DNA of 64,000 nt from NCBI GenBank assembly GCA_037178975.1, contig JASJZH010000005.1, positions 9,944,501 to 10,008,500 of the forward strand, given 5' to 3'. Source of the DNA: Oscheius tipulae. Lineage: Eukaryota; Nematoda; Chromadorea; Rhabditida; Rhabditidae. Shown here piece after piece: positions 8,828 to 19,774 of this stretch. The notes under the pieces are model-generated. The model worked only from the letters and a program-made list of their open reading frames with translations. It did no database searches and was not told the origin of the DNA. How positions within the stretch are numbered: the stretch's first letter is position 1; each line of letters begins with the position of its first letter. Made by a program: the position numbers and the translations under genes.

Positions 8828-11482
8828 ATGACATCGGATGAAAAAAGCAATTTTCGGACTGGTAATGCAAAGAAAAGACAAGTAATTTTCTGTCTCCTTC
8901 GCATGAGGTAGTCTTTTTCAGAGCTTAAAGACGATGTGCTGCGATTTTCAAAAGATTTTCTGGCCGGAGCATCTGCGGCAGCCGTGGCCAAGACCGTCAT
9001 TGCCCCGGTGGAGCGTGTCAAACTCATCCTACAGGTACTTTTACCCCTTTCTCCTTGAGAAATTCCCACGTTTAGCTCCAAAATGCCCAGACGACACTGG
9101 CGGCAGATAAACGCTACAAGGGGATGATCGACTGCTTCGTCAGAGTGCCGAGAGAACAGGGATTTTTGTCGTATTGGCGCGGAAATTGGGTCAACATTCT
9201 CAGAGCCTGTAGTCAGGTATTTTCAGTCCTTTTCTCCCCTTTTTATGTAGAAAAAATGGCAGGAAAGCCTCGGAATGGCGTTCAAGAACGTGTTTAGAAA
9301 GCAGCTAGTCGAGGGAATCGATCCAAACAAGGAGCATACGAGGTTTCTACTAGGTTTTGTCTTCCGAACGCGCCTAAACCGGCGACTTTTTAGGCAATTT
9401 GGCAGCTGGCGGAGGCTCGGGTGTCGTCACCTTTGCCATCATCTACCCGCTAGATTTTGTCAGGACACGGCTAGCTATCGATTTGGGCAAGGATAAGAAG
9501 GTGGAGCTTCTTTTGGAATCTTGTTTAACAAGCTTCTTAGGACAGAGAATTCCGAGGAATGTTTGACTGTATGAAGAAGATTGTCAAACATGACGGAGCT
9601 GCGGGACTGTACAAGTAAGTTTTATACTTCTGTTTAATTAAAATTATTATGTTGGCAAATAAGTCTTTTCACTTCTTGTAAACATGTCCTTCGTTACGAC
9701 AACGGCCAAGCTAATGATTGTAACACCTCGTGTTGCTGACTCAGTCTTCTACCACTACCATGCAACACACTACTTCCCTTCTTCTATTCTCTATTCTCTT
9801 TTCGTTCTGATCTGGACTATTGATACCACCCTACGACCTGCCACCATCTGTGACATGTCATGATGAATGAGTTCCTCACAGGCACGAATGAAGCCCAAAC
9901 GGCGTCTGGTACCAATGATGTTTATGTCCAAGAGACGACGTCTACAAGGGTATTCCAGTTGTGGCTCCATCGCTTTCGGTCTGGGAACAAAAGCGTCAAA
10001 GACAAGCCAAGGTCAGGTCGACCAACAAGTTTCGATGAATGGAAGCCGCTGCAGCTCGTGAGCGAGAATAATCAGCAGACTACCCGTGAAATAACAGATG
10101 CACTGTCTGTCAGTCATGTCGCAGTGGAACATCATTTGCAGCAATTGAGATTTACGAAAAAACTGGGCACATGGTTGCCCCATGACCTCAGTGACGCCCA
10201 GAAGTGGCAGCGTATGTCCGTCGCCTGTTCTCTTCTGTCTAGGTATGAGAAGAAATCCTTTTTGCCACGCCTGGTGACGGGGGATGCGAAGTGGGTAGCG
10301 TACGTACCAAAGGAAGCGTTAATGGGTGGGTTCAGAGCAGACACCAAGTCCTGATTTGAAACCCGACACACACCAAAAGAGGATTATGCTGTGTTTTCTG
10401 GGATATCAAAGGTGCTGTGCACTGGGAACTGCTAAATGCTGAATGCTGGAAGTACCCTTACGGCCGCCATATACAGCCAGCAACTTAAAAAATTTGCCGT
10501 TGCACTTCGTCAGTTCAAGAAAACTCTTTCCTCTTATGTCTTAACGATGGCGGTTCACATATGGCTTTATTACTCGTAGTCACAATAGTATCGTCACGTG
10601 AGCTTAGAGACATAACGTCAAGGCGTCGTGTGCGAGCGAGGTAGAGATCTTCTCGCTGGACTCTCACGAGTGTGGACTCTCGATTGACTGACTAATCTTT
10701 AAGGGCAAGACTTGGTAAATACGTAGACGCCGTAACAGATAGGTAATAGGGATCATGTCTGTCGAGTGGGGTGTCCCTGTCGAAGGAGGGTCAGAGCAGT
10801 ATGGTCCTCGAAACGTCTTCTCCTATATTCCATCGAAAAAGTCCGTCTTGACCCATACCGCCTCGCAGGCTAAACGTCGGTCGGGACAGTTGACAGGATT
10901 AAGGTGACGAAAAGACATGAAAATGATGGTAGGAGACTAGAACTGGGGTGGACAGTGATGGCAGCATTGGAGAATGAAGAATAAGCATTTTTTTTTCGTC
11001 ATCTGCTTTGAAAATACAATTTCCAGAGGTCTGGCCCCCTCTCTCAACTACATTCTGATGTATCGCGGCCTCTACTATGGGCTCTTCGATTTCGCTCTAC
11101 CCTACGCCTCCGAGGACGGCAAGACTTTCGGCTTCTGGAGAGCTTTCTGTGTCGGTCAGGTACCCGTCATTTTCAAGCCCTCGTTCATCCTCATTTTCAG
11201 GTCTCGACACTAATCGCTGCGATGGTCTCCTACCCTCTGGACACAGTCAGACGACGGCTCATGATGGACGCTGGAAAGGCTGCCTCTTCTCGACAGTACT
11301 CCGGATCCATGGATTGTGCAAAGGTTCGTCTTTTTCTGTTATGAGTAAACACAAAGTTTTAGTACATTCTGGTCAAGGAGGGCTGGAAGGCCTTTTTCCA
11401 CGGGGCCATGGTAAACGCGATGAGAGGGACCGGAGCTGCCCTCGTGCTCGCTCTTTACAACGAAATGTCCAAGTACATGTAA
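8828..11482 (+). CDS. ant: Mitochondrial ADP/ATP carrier (adenine nucleotide translocase)
   Basis: Inner-membrane antiporter exchanging ADP and ATP. Three mitochondrial-carrier repeats are visible: [20 protein letters not shown] in repeat 1, [15 protein letters not shown] in repeat 2 and [14 protein letters not shown] in repeat 3. The RRRLMM stretch is a one-residue variant of the RRRMMM signature that distinguishes nucleotide translocases from other carriers. Nine exons with consistent phases: 8828-8861, 8922-9034, 9076-9216, 9263-9353, 9394-9500, 9541-9614, 11027-11159, 11201-11323, 11363-11482. The N-terminus ([20 protein letters not shown]) lacks a cleavable presequence, as usual. Intron 6 is 1.4 kb against 40-60 bp for the others because of a mariner relic. 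The gene converges on the nicotinic receptor gene with 159 bp between stops. Confidence 0.96.
9651..10575 (+). pseudogene. Degenerate mariner transposase element inside the ADP/ATP carrier intron
   Basis: The left end GTTGGCAAATAAGTCTTTTC is a typical mariner terminal repeat. The transposase reading frame begins near 9860 with MNEFLTG and shows [21 protein letters not shown], a helix-turn-helix region, then [20 protein letters not shown] and [12 protein letters not shown] with the first catalytic Asp. The frame is then lost: further pieces ([28 protein letters not shown]) continue in other frames to about 10,550. No matching right terminal repeat was found before the next exon. It is therefore a dead, 3'-eroded copy on the same strand as its host gene. 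Confidence 0.85.
10576..11026. other. Rest of ADP/ATP carrier intron 6, unidentified sequence
   Basis: These 450 bp follow the mariner relic and have no recognisable coding content. They may be another worn repeat, or the part of the intron beyond the insertion. The true acceptor is TTTCCAG at 11026. Confidence 0.4.
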
Positions 11483-11641
11483 AAAATAGCTACAGTATAG
11501 AGTATCCAGATAGATTTATAGCCCTCTCTTTTTTTCTTGAATCTCCCCACCCCCAATTTGGTTTGCATTGTACGGGTTTTTCTTGCCTCCTCCCAGTGTG
11601 TCTTCGCTTTGTTCTTGCTAGGCAATTGTTACGAATTTTTA

Positions 11642-14016
11642 TTAAATCTGATTTAGGCCCTCGGTGATGATGAGACTGTCGCCGGAGAGTGGTTTGAAGG
11701 CGGCAGCTCGACCAAGACTGGCACGGGTGTCGTAAAGACTTCGCGAGTTCCAGATAAAGTAGAAGTTGGCCAGCAGGTTCAGGATAAAGTAGATCGTGAG
11801 AAAGATGCGGTCTATCACGAGTGACATTAGACGCCATTCATCGGTAATCTTAAGGAAACTTTGTGGAGCGAAAAATTTTTTCTGCCCTTCTCAAAGGAAG
11901 GACCTTCCAAAGCAGGATCGAAACCTTCGACTACCTCAAAAGCTTGAACTTATTAAAAGTCGTTTTTTATCAAGCTGGCCTCCGGTGTTGTCGAAAGGTC
12001 AAAGCGAGATCGTACGGGTGTGACCTGAGGGGTCTGGATCTCTTGCTAGAGACGATACGGGCTCGAACCTTATGTATCCACGTGGTCTAGAACTCTTCAG
12101 AGAACTAGGAATCATTACGATTCTGAAGCTTTTTTTCTCCTTTGCCCACAAAAACCATTAAAACCAGGACTACCTTGCTTTCCAGCTGTTGGTTATTGAA
12201 ATTCGCGGCTATAATCTTCAAGTTGCCAGCTATTCTCTGAAAGACATCGACCATGTCGGCTCTGCGGAACTTTCGTATTGACTCGTCCATCTAAACTTTC
12301 TATTTTTTGGTGTACAGGAAGAGACAGACTTCTATGAGACTCTGTATCCTGTTTCTGGCTGGCGGACCGTCATCAGTCCTTATCCCTGGCAACGGACTAG
12401 CTGATCGACTTTTTGACTGTCCGGTTGTCGAACCGTCATCCTCGTCCTGTACTAGCTGCTTCAGGTAGAGGTATTTGGGTAGGGTTTTGACGAAGACCAG
12501 ACGTTGCCAGGCTTTCATCTCCGAGACGAAGGCTTGTCTGAAGCTAGTGATTGACAGGGCAGGGAGAGGGACAAAAACAGAAACAAAAATTGACATAGAA
12601 ATACGGACAGAGAAATGTAAGTTCTCCCTACCAGACTCACTTTCTGTATATTTGAATAGTCCAGACACTGATCAGAATGGAGCTGAAGATCATGAAGAGA
12701 GTGAATAGCAGGTACTTTCCTAAAAACCGCATGATTTTTTTTTATTAAGGACCGTCTACCAATCAGGGGCAAAACAAGGGAGGTAGGAGGCAGAAGCTCG
12801 ATTAGAACGAGATAGAAGACGGAGAAGGCTACGAATGTTGAGATAGAGAAGGTCATTTTGTGCTCGTTGGGAGGAATGACGAAGACGAACGGGGTTAGAT
12901 TGGCTGAAAAGAAAGTGGATCTATGGGTGATGTGTCTCTGTGTCTCTCTGTCTCTCCGTCTCTTCTCTCTCGACTCTGTCTCTCTGTCCTTTCCCTTCGA
13001 CTCACCAATCAGCATGCAAGGAATGGTCAGCATCACAGTGAAAAAGATGGCCTTCCGTCTCAAGACGATATTATACCGAATATCGATGTAGTACTGTTGG
13101 CCACAACAGCCGGGATAGATTTGAGCGTAGCGCGACGAGGTCACAGACAAGAGATCCCATTCTGCGCTTCTGAACTTTTATCTGTTAGGGAATAAGAGTG
13201 CATACTCGTGGTAAAAGGCCAGACCCATCCCCTCTGCCAAATACAGGTATTCCTGGCCGCCGTCGTCCATTCGCTGCTCGGGAATGTCATGCACATTGAC
13301 AGGAATCTGTTCCATGTCCAAGGTCTGACCGTCGTTTGACCAACCACCAAACTTGAGGAAACATTCTTGGATGTCGTAGGGAAAATATTCGATGTTGATC
13401 TGAAGTTACTGTCCACATTTCAAGATCGATAACTTACAGGGCATAGACTCTTGTAGATGGACGGAGGCTGCCAAAGAACTGTGCCATTGTAGTCTACTCT
13501 GGCCAGACTGGTTACCGTAATGTGAGGCTCTCCATCGGCACTGAAAACAGAGTTAGGGAGAGAGAAAGAGACTGAGAGACTGAGAGAAAGAGAGACAGAG
13601 TGACAGAGAAACAGGAGACAAAAGGACAGAGAAGCGTAAGAACAGTGAGACATAGAGATCAACACATAAAACTAACTTATTGTAGAGCAAGATATCAGGA
13701 ATCCAGATCTGATCAGAGGGAATATGAACCTCATGAATTCCGCTCCATTCGGCTGGGTTCCAGACTAGCTTTCTGTCTCTCCATTGCTGAAAAATATCTT
13801 TTTGACTGAAAAGACTTAGTCGCACCATCTCCAGCCAGAGACTTGTCGTGAGAACCTGGTTGACTTCGTCGACATCGATCAGACGGCATAGACTAGCTCC
13901 GAACTTGACTTTCAAGGCATCAGAGGCATTCTTCACTGGACGGACATTTCTATTGTAATCGGAAAGAAGGTTTTCCAGCAACGAGTTCATGTACTTGTCA
14001 CCGCCATTGACTCCAA
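11642..14016 (-). CDS. Nicotinic acetylcholine receptor alpha-type subunit (5' exon not found)
   Basis: Cys-loop ligand-gated ion channel subunit of the neuronal or muscle membrane. The extracellular domain reads GGDKYMNSLLENLL, WNPAEWSGIHEVHIP, IWIPDILLYN and NADGEPHITVTSLA. The Cys-loop is CPINIEYFPYDIQEC with 13 residues between the cysteines. Loop C is IYPGCCGQQYY; the adjacent cysteines mark an alpha, agonist-binding subunit. M1 is RRKAIFFTVMLTIPCMLI, M2 is KMTFSISTFVAFSVFYLVLI, and M3 follows IELLPPTSLVLPLIG. The M3-M4 loop includes FVKTLPKYLYLKQ and a Ser-rich stretch. M4 starts SLVIDRIFLTIYFILNLL. The stop is at 11642. No signal-peptide exon was identified upstream of 14016, so the 5' end is incomplete. 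Several introns carry GAGACA/TCTGTC tracts. The nematode subfamily (UNC-38-like or other) cannot be decided by eye. Confidence 0.9.
13551..13650. repeat. Imperfect GAGACAGA tract in a receptor intron
   Basis: Purine-rich degenerate repeat (GAGACTGAGAGACTGAG and similar). On the sense strand of the host gene it is TCTC/TGTC-rich and sits just before the 3' splice site, where it may double as the polypyrimidine tract. Confidence 0.7.
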
Positions 14017-15640
14017 CTGTTAGAAGCACTAAAGTAGTCTCTATCTCTCTGTCCCATCCTTTAACCCCCACCGCTTTGATTTGTAACATAAACACGAGTG
14101 TGAAGTCGTGTACGCGGTTGACATAAGGACAATTAATGACCTACGTAGAAGAATGAATGATGTGGGGAGCATCAGCTGGCATGAACGGGACTTTAGGAGA
14201 GGGCAGCAGGTGGCGACAGCGACTTGAAAAGATTACAGCCAAGGAGTCACATCTCACGGGGGAGTCCTGGCTCTCTGAGCAAGAAACTGATTAGCATCGG
14301 CGGAACAGGGAGGCACCGAGCAGCAGAGGGAGAGGGAGAGCATGTGGCCAGCCATGACAAATTGAGAGAAAAGATCTGTCGGGGTGTAAATGACGACTCT
14401 TCGGGTAAAGAAATTGCGGATGGAAGATACCAGTTTGCAGAGAAATTCCATTGACAGAGAGACAGAAAGCCAGGGAGACCGGGAGACACAGAGATACAAG
14501 GATAAAGAGACGGAGAGACAGAGACAAAGAGGCAGGAAGATAGAGACACAGGAAAATATAGAGACGAAAAGAGATCTCCGCCGGAAATTGAAATCCTCTA
14601 TATGCAGATGGGAAAGGTTTTCGGTGGCTAAGAGGGTGTAATCTGCAGCCATTGTGTCACAGGAAACGTGACCAAAAAGTTGACCAAGGTATTGACCGAA
14701 AGGCCCGCCTCATTTTTCATCACAGGTTGGGAGAGCGAATGTTACAAATTCACTTAGCGGCTCTCGGGTGATAGTGAGAACACATGTTCGTCATAAACAT
14801 TCGTTGTTATGGATGTGTTCTTTTACAGAAAGCAGCTCTCCCGTAGCATCTCGGCTCCCAAAAAGAACCTAATGGAGTCCTAATTGAATGCAGCTTCTGA
14901 GGTCTCTCATTTTGTGAAAGTAGCCGCAAGTGTCAGCCAGATGTAGACGGAGTTGTTTGACTATCAGTCAAATACAAATAGCGTCTAGTTTTTTGTTTTC
15001 GTAAACAAAGGATCTCTGTTCTGGAAGAAGACCAGTATCACGTATATCGATAAATTCATAGTGTACCTACTGCGGCAGGGGGTTAATTCTCTGCGACCCA
15101 GAGAGGTGTGATTGGAGCTTAGCTCTCACAGCAGAGTTTCTACTAGATATCCCAGTATGTAGGCACAGCCTCGGGTGATTCAAACTATAGCATTCCTGTA
15201 AGTCAATTCCTGAAACCTTCTGCTACTTCCCAATCCCTTTCCCCATCATATTGTATAGAACCAATGTTTGATCCATATGGACAATATTCTAATCTAATCT
15301 AAAGTCTCATTTTGTCTACAACGAAAGTCTCCTTGCATCACCACGAGGCAATAGTTGGTAAGTCATGGTATGTCAAGTTTAGTAGACAAGTCAGCTATAG
15401 GGAAACTTGGGAACTTCTGCTAATGGAGAAGCGGCGCAGCAACCTATTGTCAGTGTTTAGTCAAAAAAGAACAGCGAAGCCGTCGTAGACGACTGACTAG
15501 TGAAGCGATCTATAATGAATTCAAGCAGAGCTATTCATTAAGAACAGTTGTGACCATTACCTGAACCAAATTGTCCACATTTGACCGTGGATAAATGTCG
15601 GTTGCTGTTGCCTGATTCGATGTTTGTGTGGAGATTTCGG
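14017..15640. other. Intergenic region with GAGACA tract
   Basis: Spacer upstream of the nicotinic receptor gene. An imperfect GAGACA repeat fills 14450-14575. Part of the region should hold the missing first exon and promoter of the receptor. No convincing signal-peptide exon was found on the minus strand and nothing else is recognised. Confidence 0.5.
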
Positions 15641-16880
15641 CGTGTCCTAAACAGTACTGAAGGTTTTTGTCAGAACCAATCGTTCAATAAACACAGGGTA
15701 TTTCGAGTTGGAAATGCTTTTCCAGGATCCGAAATCCGAAGCATTCTCGGCAGATATGAAGACGAGATATTGAGTGCCATATATGGGGCGCCAGATATTA
15801 ACATTGTCAATCGCTCTAAAGTTTTGTGAGCCCGTAAGATATTCCAACTCGCAAGCGTCGATGAAGCCATCTGTACCCGGCTCTCAGTATTGCAGCACTC
15901 GTACAAAAATATTGTAGTTGTCGATTTTATTGGGATCGATGTTATTGACATATTCGTAAAAGGACAAATCCCCAAAAGCACCAATAGAAGCTTGGAATGA
16001 AATATAGGCATTGTTGTACAGTTGATATGCTACTTTCGTAAGGATGCCTTTTTGCTGAAATGAATGATTCGATCCCAGTTCAATGTCCCTACTTCATCAT
16101 ATTTGTCTTTATTGAATGGTATAGCTGTTTGTCCTTCACCAAAATAACTCCAACCCATCATGAATAGACAGTTTAGTGGAACTAAAAGATTGATTTCTCA
16201 ACAGTAAGCGGTGCCCTGCTGTTGAGAATTCAATCTTTTAGTTCCACTTTTCCCTGTAACCGCCGTAACTGTCGTACTACCTATAGTAGATCCAGTCGTT
16301 GTAGTCATTTCAGGTGTGTCAGTTGTTCCTAAAGTTGTCATTGTTCTAGCAGAAGTTGTCGTCATTCTTGATAGTAAGTTTCTCTTCGTTCACAAGCAAA
16401 TGGATTTTTACTGTTGCAATTGACACTCCTAGAAACCATCTTAAGCTGCAAAGACGCGAAACTTATGACTACAGTCTTTTTACTGAGTTCACTGTAGCAC
16501 ATTGGTTGATTGAGGGATTGTTCGGCTGGACAGGAGCCCAGTTAGAATGGACAAAAGGCGAGCCATCGGTCCATGACCAACTGGAGGATTGTAAGAGGTT
16601 GGCTCCAATCCAATAGGCAGCAACACCGGAGCCGACTTCTATACCTTGTTCTGCAGAGACAGAGAGACAGCGGGACAGAGAGACAAACAGAGAGATGCTT
16701 TGTAATCAAACTGCTTACGAGCTATGAAATTGTTTGAAAAGGCATTCATAATGATGCCAAGTGCCCATTAATTCTCTTGCATTCTGCTTCAGCATCTAAG
16801 AAGGTTGTCAAGGTAGAGTTTAAAAGGTAGCATCTGAAAATGACCTGAGCCTATTCAAGCCAAACTCACTTTTGAGAATT
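15640..16880 (-). pseudogene. C-type lectin domain gene, apparently broken
   Basis: Read on the minus strand, pieces of a secreted C-type lectin domain appear in the correct order: LDAEAECKRINGHLAS (near 16,790), YWIGANLLQSSSWSWTDG with NWAPVQPNNPSINQCAT (16,500-16,650), then CNSKNPFACERRE (near 16,390). A Thr-rich linker follows (TTTTGSTIGSTTVTAV), then a C-terminal region (FGEGQTAIPFNKDKYDEVG; YNNAYISFQASIGAFGDLSF) that I cannot name. The frame shifts after GHLAS and again between CERRE and the Thr-rich linker. There is an in-frame TGA after FVRVLQY at about 15,876, and a 30-bp-arm hairpin interrupts the linker. These breaks point to a pseudogene, although undetected tiny introns could rescue some of them. 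Nematode genomes carry many clec genes and decayed copies are common. Confidence 0.6.
16175..16248. repeat. Near-perfect 30-bp-arm inverted repeat (hairpin)
   Basis: Left arm 16175-16204 and right arm 16219-16248 match at 29 of 30 positions, separated by a 14-base loop (TAAGCGGTGCCCTG). Each arm begins AGTGGAACTAAAAGATTGA on its own strand. The hairpin lies inside the decayed lectin gene, immediately after the Thr-rich linker. Confidence 0.9.
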
Positions 16881-17345
16881 GGAAGGATAGCCGTCTATTG
16901 CCTGTTGAACGAAAAACAAGAGATATAGAAAAATCATGACTGTGTGTTTCCGATAAGGAGATGCCTTTACGAACTTTAATATGGATATAAAACTGTCGAA
17001 AAGGGATTTCGGAACACAACAAAGGTTGGAGTTTAGAGCTCAAATACAGGGCTTCTGCTTACTCCAGTTGACAAAGGGATACCAACTAACAGTAGTGTAA
17101 ATGAATGTTTTGGCTGACAGTGTAGGGCCTGTGACGCTATGGAACTCTCAAGAAACCCTCGCCTTGTTTTCTGATCTCCAAACCGTACACTCTCGGCAGC
17201 TGCTTCGCAGATTGTCGAGCTCTCTATAAGTACAAATAAATCAGTCGTAATTCCTTCGCTTTGACACATTTATCGGCCCCAATGAGTTTTTTAAAAACGA
17301 GACATCAAAACAATTACTCGCCAACTTTCATTCTACTCGCCAGCC

Positions 17346-19447
17346 ATGCCGGTCACCTTCACATCATTTCAGACCCTCACTATGTTCATGATCTTCCCGT
17401 CCACAGCTCTCACCGTCTTCCTCATTTACGTCATTTTAAAAAAGAGTCCGGTAGTCATGAAAAACTACAAATACATCATGATTTACGTGGCTGTAGGAGT
17501 TTTCTAAGCGACCATGGACTGTTCTTTCAGCTATCCGTCTGGCAGTTCGATTTTGTGGATAGCGTTCTGCTCTGTCCGGCCGTGATAGAATACGTCAAGG
17601 GATTGTGTTTCTATGGTCTGCTTGGACAGTTGTTTCCACTAGAAGGAAATCTCTTCGTCGTAGTTTCGCTCCCATTTTTAGATACTTACAATGCTCAGGC
17701 TGTCTTCATTGTCAGCATTAGCATTATTGGAATGTCCCTAGTCCTGAGCTTCGTCTGGAGAGAGTATGCCCTGATCAAATTTGAGTTCTCTCCTCTCCAT
17801 GTCACCGTTCAAGTGGTTCACGTCTTAGTCACTGTAGCCTTTTATGTGGGACTCTTTCCAATTCTTCAAATGTGCTTTCCTACGAGAGAAGAACAGGTGG
17901 AAGAGATGAAAGCTGTGAGTTTAAAAAGGGTACTCACATCTTTTGTTTAATGGATGAGAAGGCGCAGCTCCATATATAGCACAGTCGGTTAGTGTCCCGA
18001 CTACGGAATCTACTAACTAGGGAAGAGTTTTAGTTGACCGCGAAACGAGGTAGATGCCATTCGAAAGGGCATCGAAAATTATGGAGTTTCCAAATTTTTA
18101 GCTACGGAATGGATGTGCTGTCCTCTGGAGCTTTTCCCGTTTCCAGGCAAGTAACCAAGTGGTGCAGAACCTATGCGCTTTGCTGAAAAACTTTTGGTTT
18201 TTAGTTCGAATCCTCTCTTCGAAAAACATTTCTATTTACTCATTTCAAGCGTATTTAGCTTCCATTATTTCTTCTTCTCACTCACTGGATACAAATCCCT
18301 GTTTCACACTGTGACGGCCAGTATCGCACAATTTCACAGCCACTTTAACGACTAAAAAGTAAATAGAAATGTTTTCCGAAAATGAGAGGATTCGAACCAA
18401 AAACCAAAAGTAAGCGCATAGGCTCTGCACCACTTGGTTACTTGCCCTGAAAGAAGCGCTGGATATCCAAGTCCAAGGGCGCAAATTCAGCTCAAAACCT
18501 GAAAACGGGAAAAGCTCCAGAGGACAGCACATCCATTCCGCAGCTGAAAATTTGGAAACACCATAATTTTCGATGCCTTTTCGAATGGCATCTACCTCGT
18601 TTCAATAACTCGTGGCCAACTAAAACCCTTCCCTTGTATGTTGGGTTCGATTCCTACGGTCGACTAAAGCTTTTTATAGAGACTAATGGGAACATCTCTC
18701 TGCTACTCCGTCCATCTGTCTCTATATCTCACTGTCTATTTGTTTTTGTTCCTCTATCTTTATGCTTCTCTGTACCTCTGGGTCTTTCTGTCTCCCTTCT
18801 ACATATCTTCTGTCATTCTACAATAATTTACAGAAAACTTCTGCCTTTGATCCGCAATCAAACGCCGTCATTATTATACCAGAAATCAAAACAACTACTT
18901 ACATGGATGCCTGGTTTCGTTTTGGTTGGTACGCCAGCATAGTATTGGTTGCTTTTTGCTCGTTCACCATGAAAGCATCTATAAGAGTGAGAATTCTTCA
19001 TCTCACACAATTATCAAAGATCTTCAGATTCTTTGGGAGATCCAGAAACCTCGACAGTACTTAAGCACGACCACCATTCGATTACATAAGATGCTCCTGT
19101 ACTCGCTCCTAGTACAAATACTGACTCCGATATTACTATTCGTTTTGCCCTATAGTCTTCTAATCTTCTCCATATTTATAAGCAATGTACATTTCCATAA
19201 TGCCCAAGTTGCGGCAGTAGTGGTTGCGGTCCCGTCTCTCTATTCTAGCTTCCATGTTATCACTGTCATATATTTCACGAAACCTTACTGGGTGTTCTTG
19301 AAAAAGCTCCTAACTGGCGGGAACAGCAGTCACGTAACCTCAGTGAGTAGTCTGCTGGATATATCAAAACAAAAGTTTTTTTAGTTTGGTAATCAGCGGC
19401 AGCATCTGGAGCCGGTTAGCGACAATCACATTACGAAAGGGTCTTGA
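17346..19447 (+). CDS. Nematode chemoreceptor, Str-superfamily-like 7TM GPCR (copy 1)
   Basis: Seven-transmembrane G-protein-coupled receptor of the nematode chemosensory type, expected in cilia of sensory neurons. Exons encode MPVTFTSFQTLTMFMIFPST (TM1) with LKKSPVVMKNYKYIMIYVAV, then FDFVDSVLLCPAVIEY, SFVWREYALIKFEFSP and TTTIRLHKMLLYSLLVQ before TM6. It ends in VIYFTKPYWVFLKKLL after TM7. The last exon probably joins at TCA-TTTGGT and stops at 19445-19447. The KKSP, FVWRE, LHKMLL and PYW/PYR landmarks recur in all five receptors of this cluster. The intron after the third exon is enlarged to about 900 bp by two tRNA-derived SINEs in inverted orientation. I cannot choose between srh, sri and srd-like families by eye. 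Confidence 0.82.
17985..18665. mobile_element. Two inverted tRNA-derived SINE copies in a receptor intron
   Basis: The stretch 18020-18240 reappears as its reverse complement at 18357-18633, with one 45-bp length difference. Each arm contains a tRNA-like segment: AAGTAACCAAGTGGTGC (A-box-like) followed about 50 bp later by GTTCGAATCC (B box). The outer flanks also look tRNA-like, with GTCGGTTAGTG on the left and GGTTCGATTCC on the right. A transcript across this intron could form a long hairpin. Confidence 0.7.
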
Positions 19448-19774
19448 TTGTGAACTTGGAAATAAAGATTCCAAAGTTTTGAAGTGACCTTGGTAGTACT
19501 GACAGAAGGTGGTATCTAAACCAGCACAAGGAATGAAAGCAAATCTTTTGGGAACATTTGGGAGTGCTGAAGAGTTCGAAGAGATAATGAATGCTGCCTC
19601 TCAGTCTCTCAGTCTCTCAACCTCTCTCTTAAGCTTATCCAATCCTCTTCGTTCAAATGCGAACAAACTTTTTTCCCAATAGTCTTTGTACGGACGTGGA
19701 AACTGTTTTAAATGAGACTTCTGCCGATGAATGTAATAAAAGCAATCAGTCTGTCACTTCCAGAGCTTGTGACA

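Noticed and set aside
12515-13150. 211-codon open frame on the minus strand across the nicotinic receptor
   Set aside because: It covers real receptor exons but reads through introns and a GAGACA tract; the spliced receptor explains the conserved parts.
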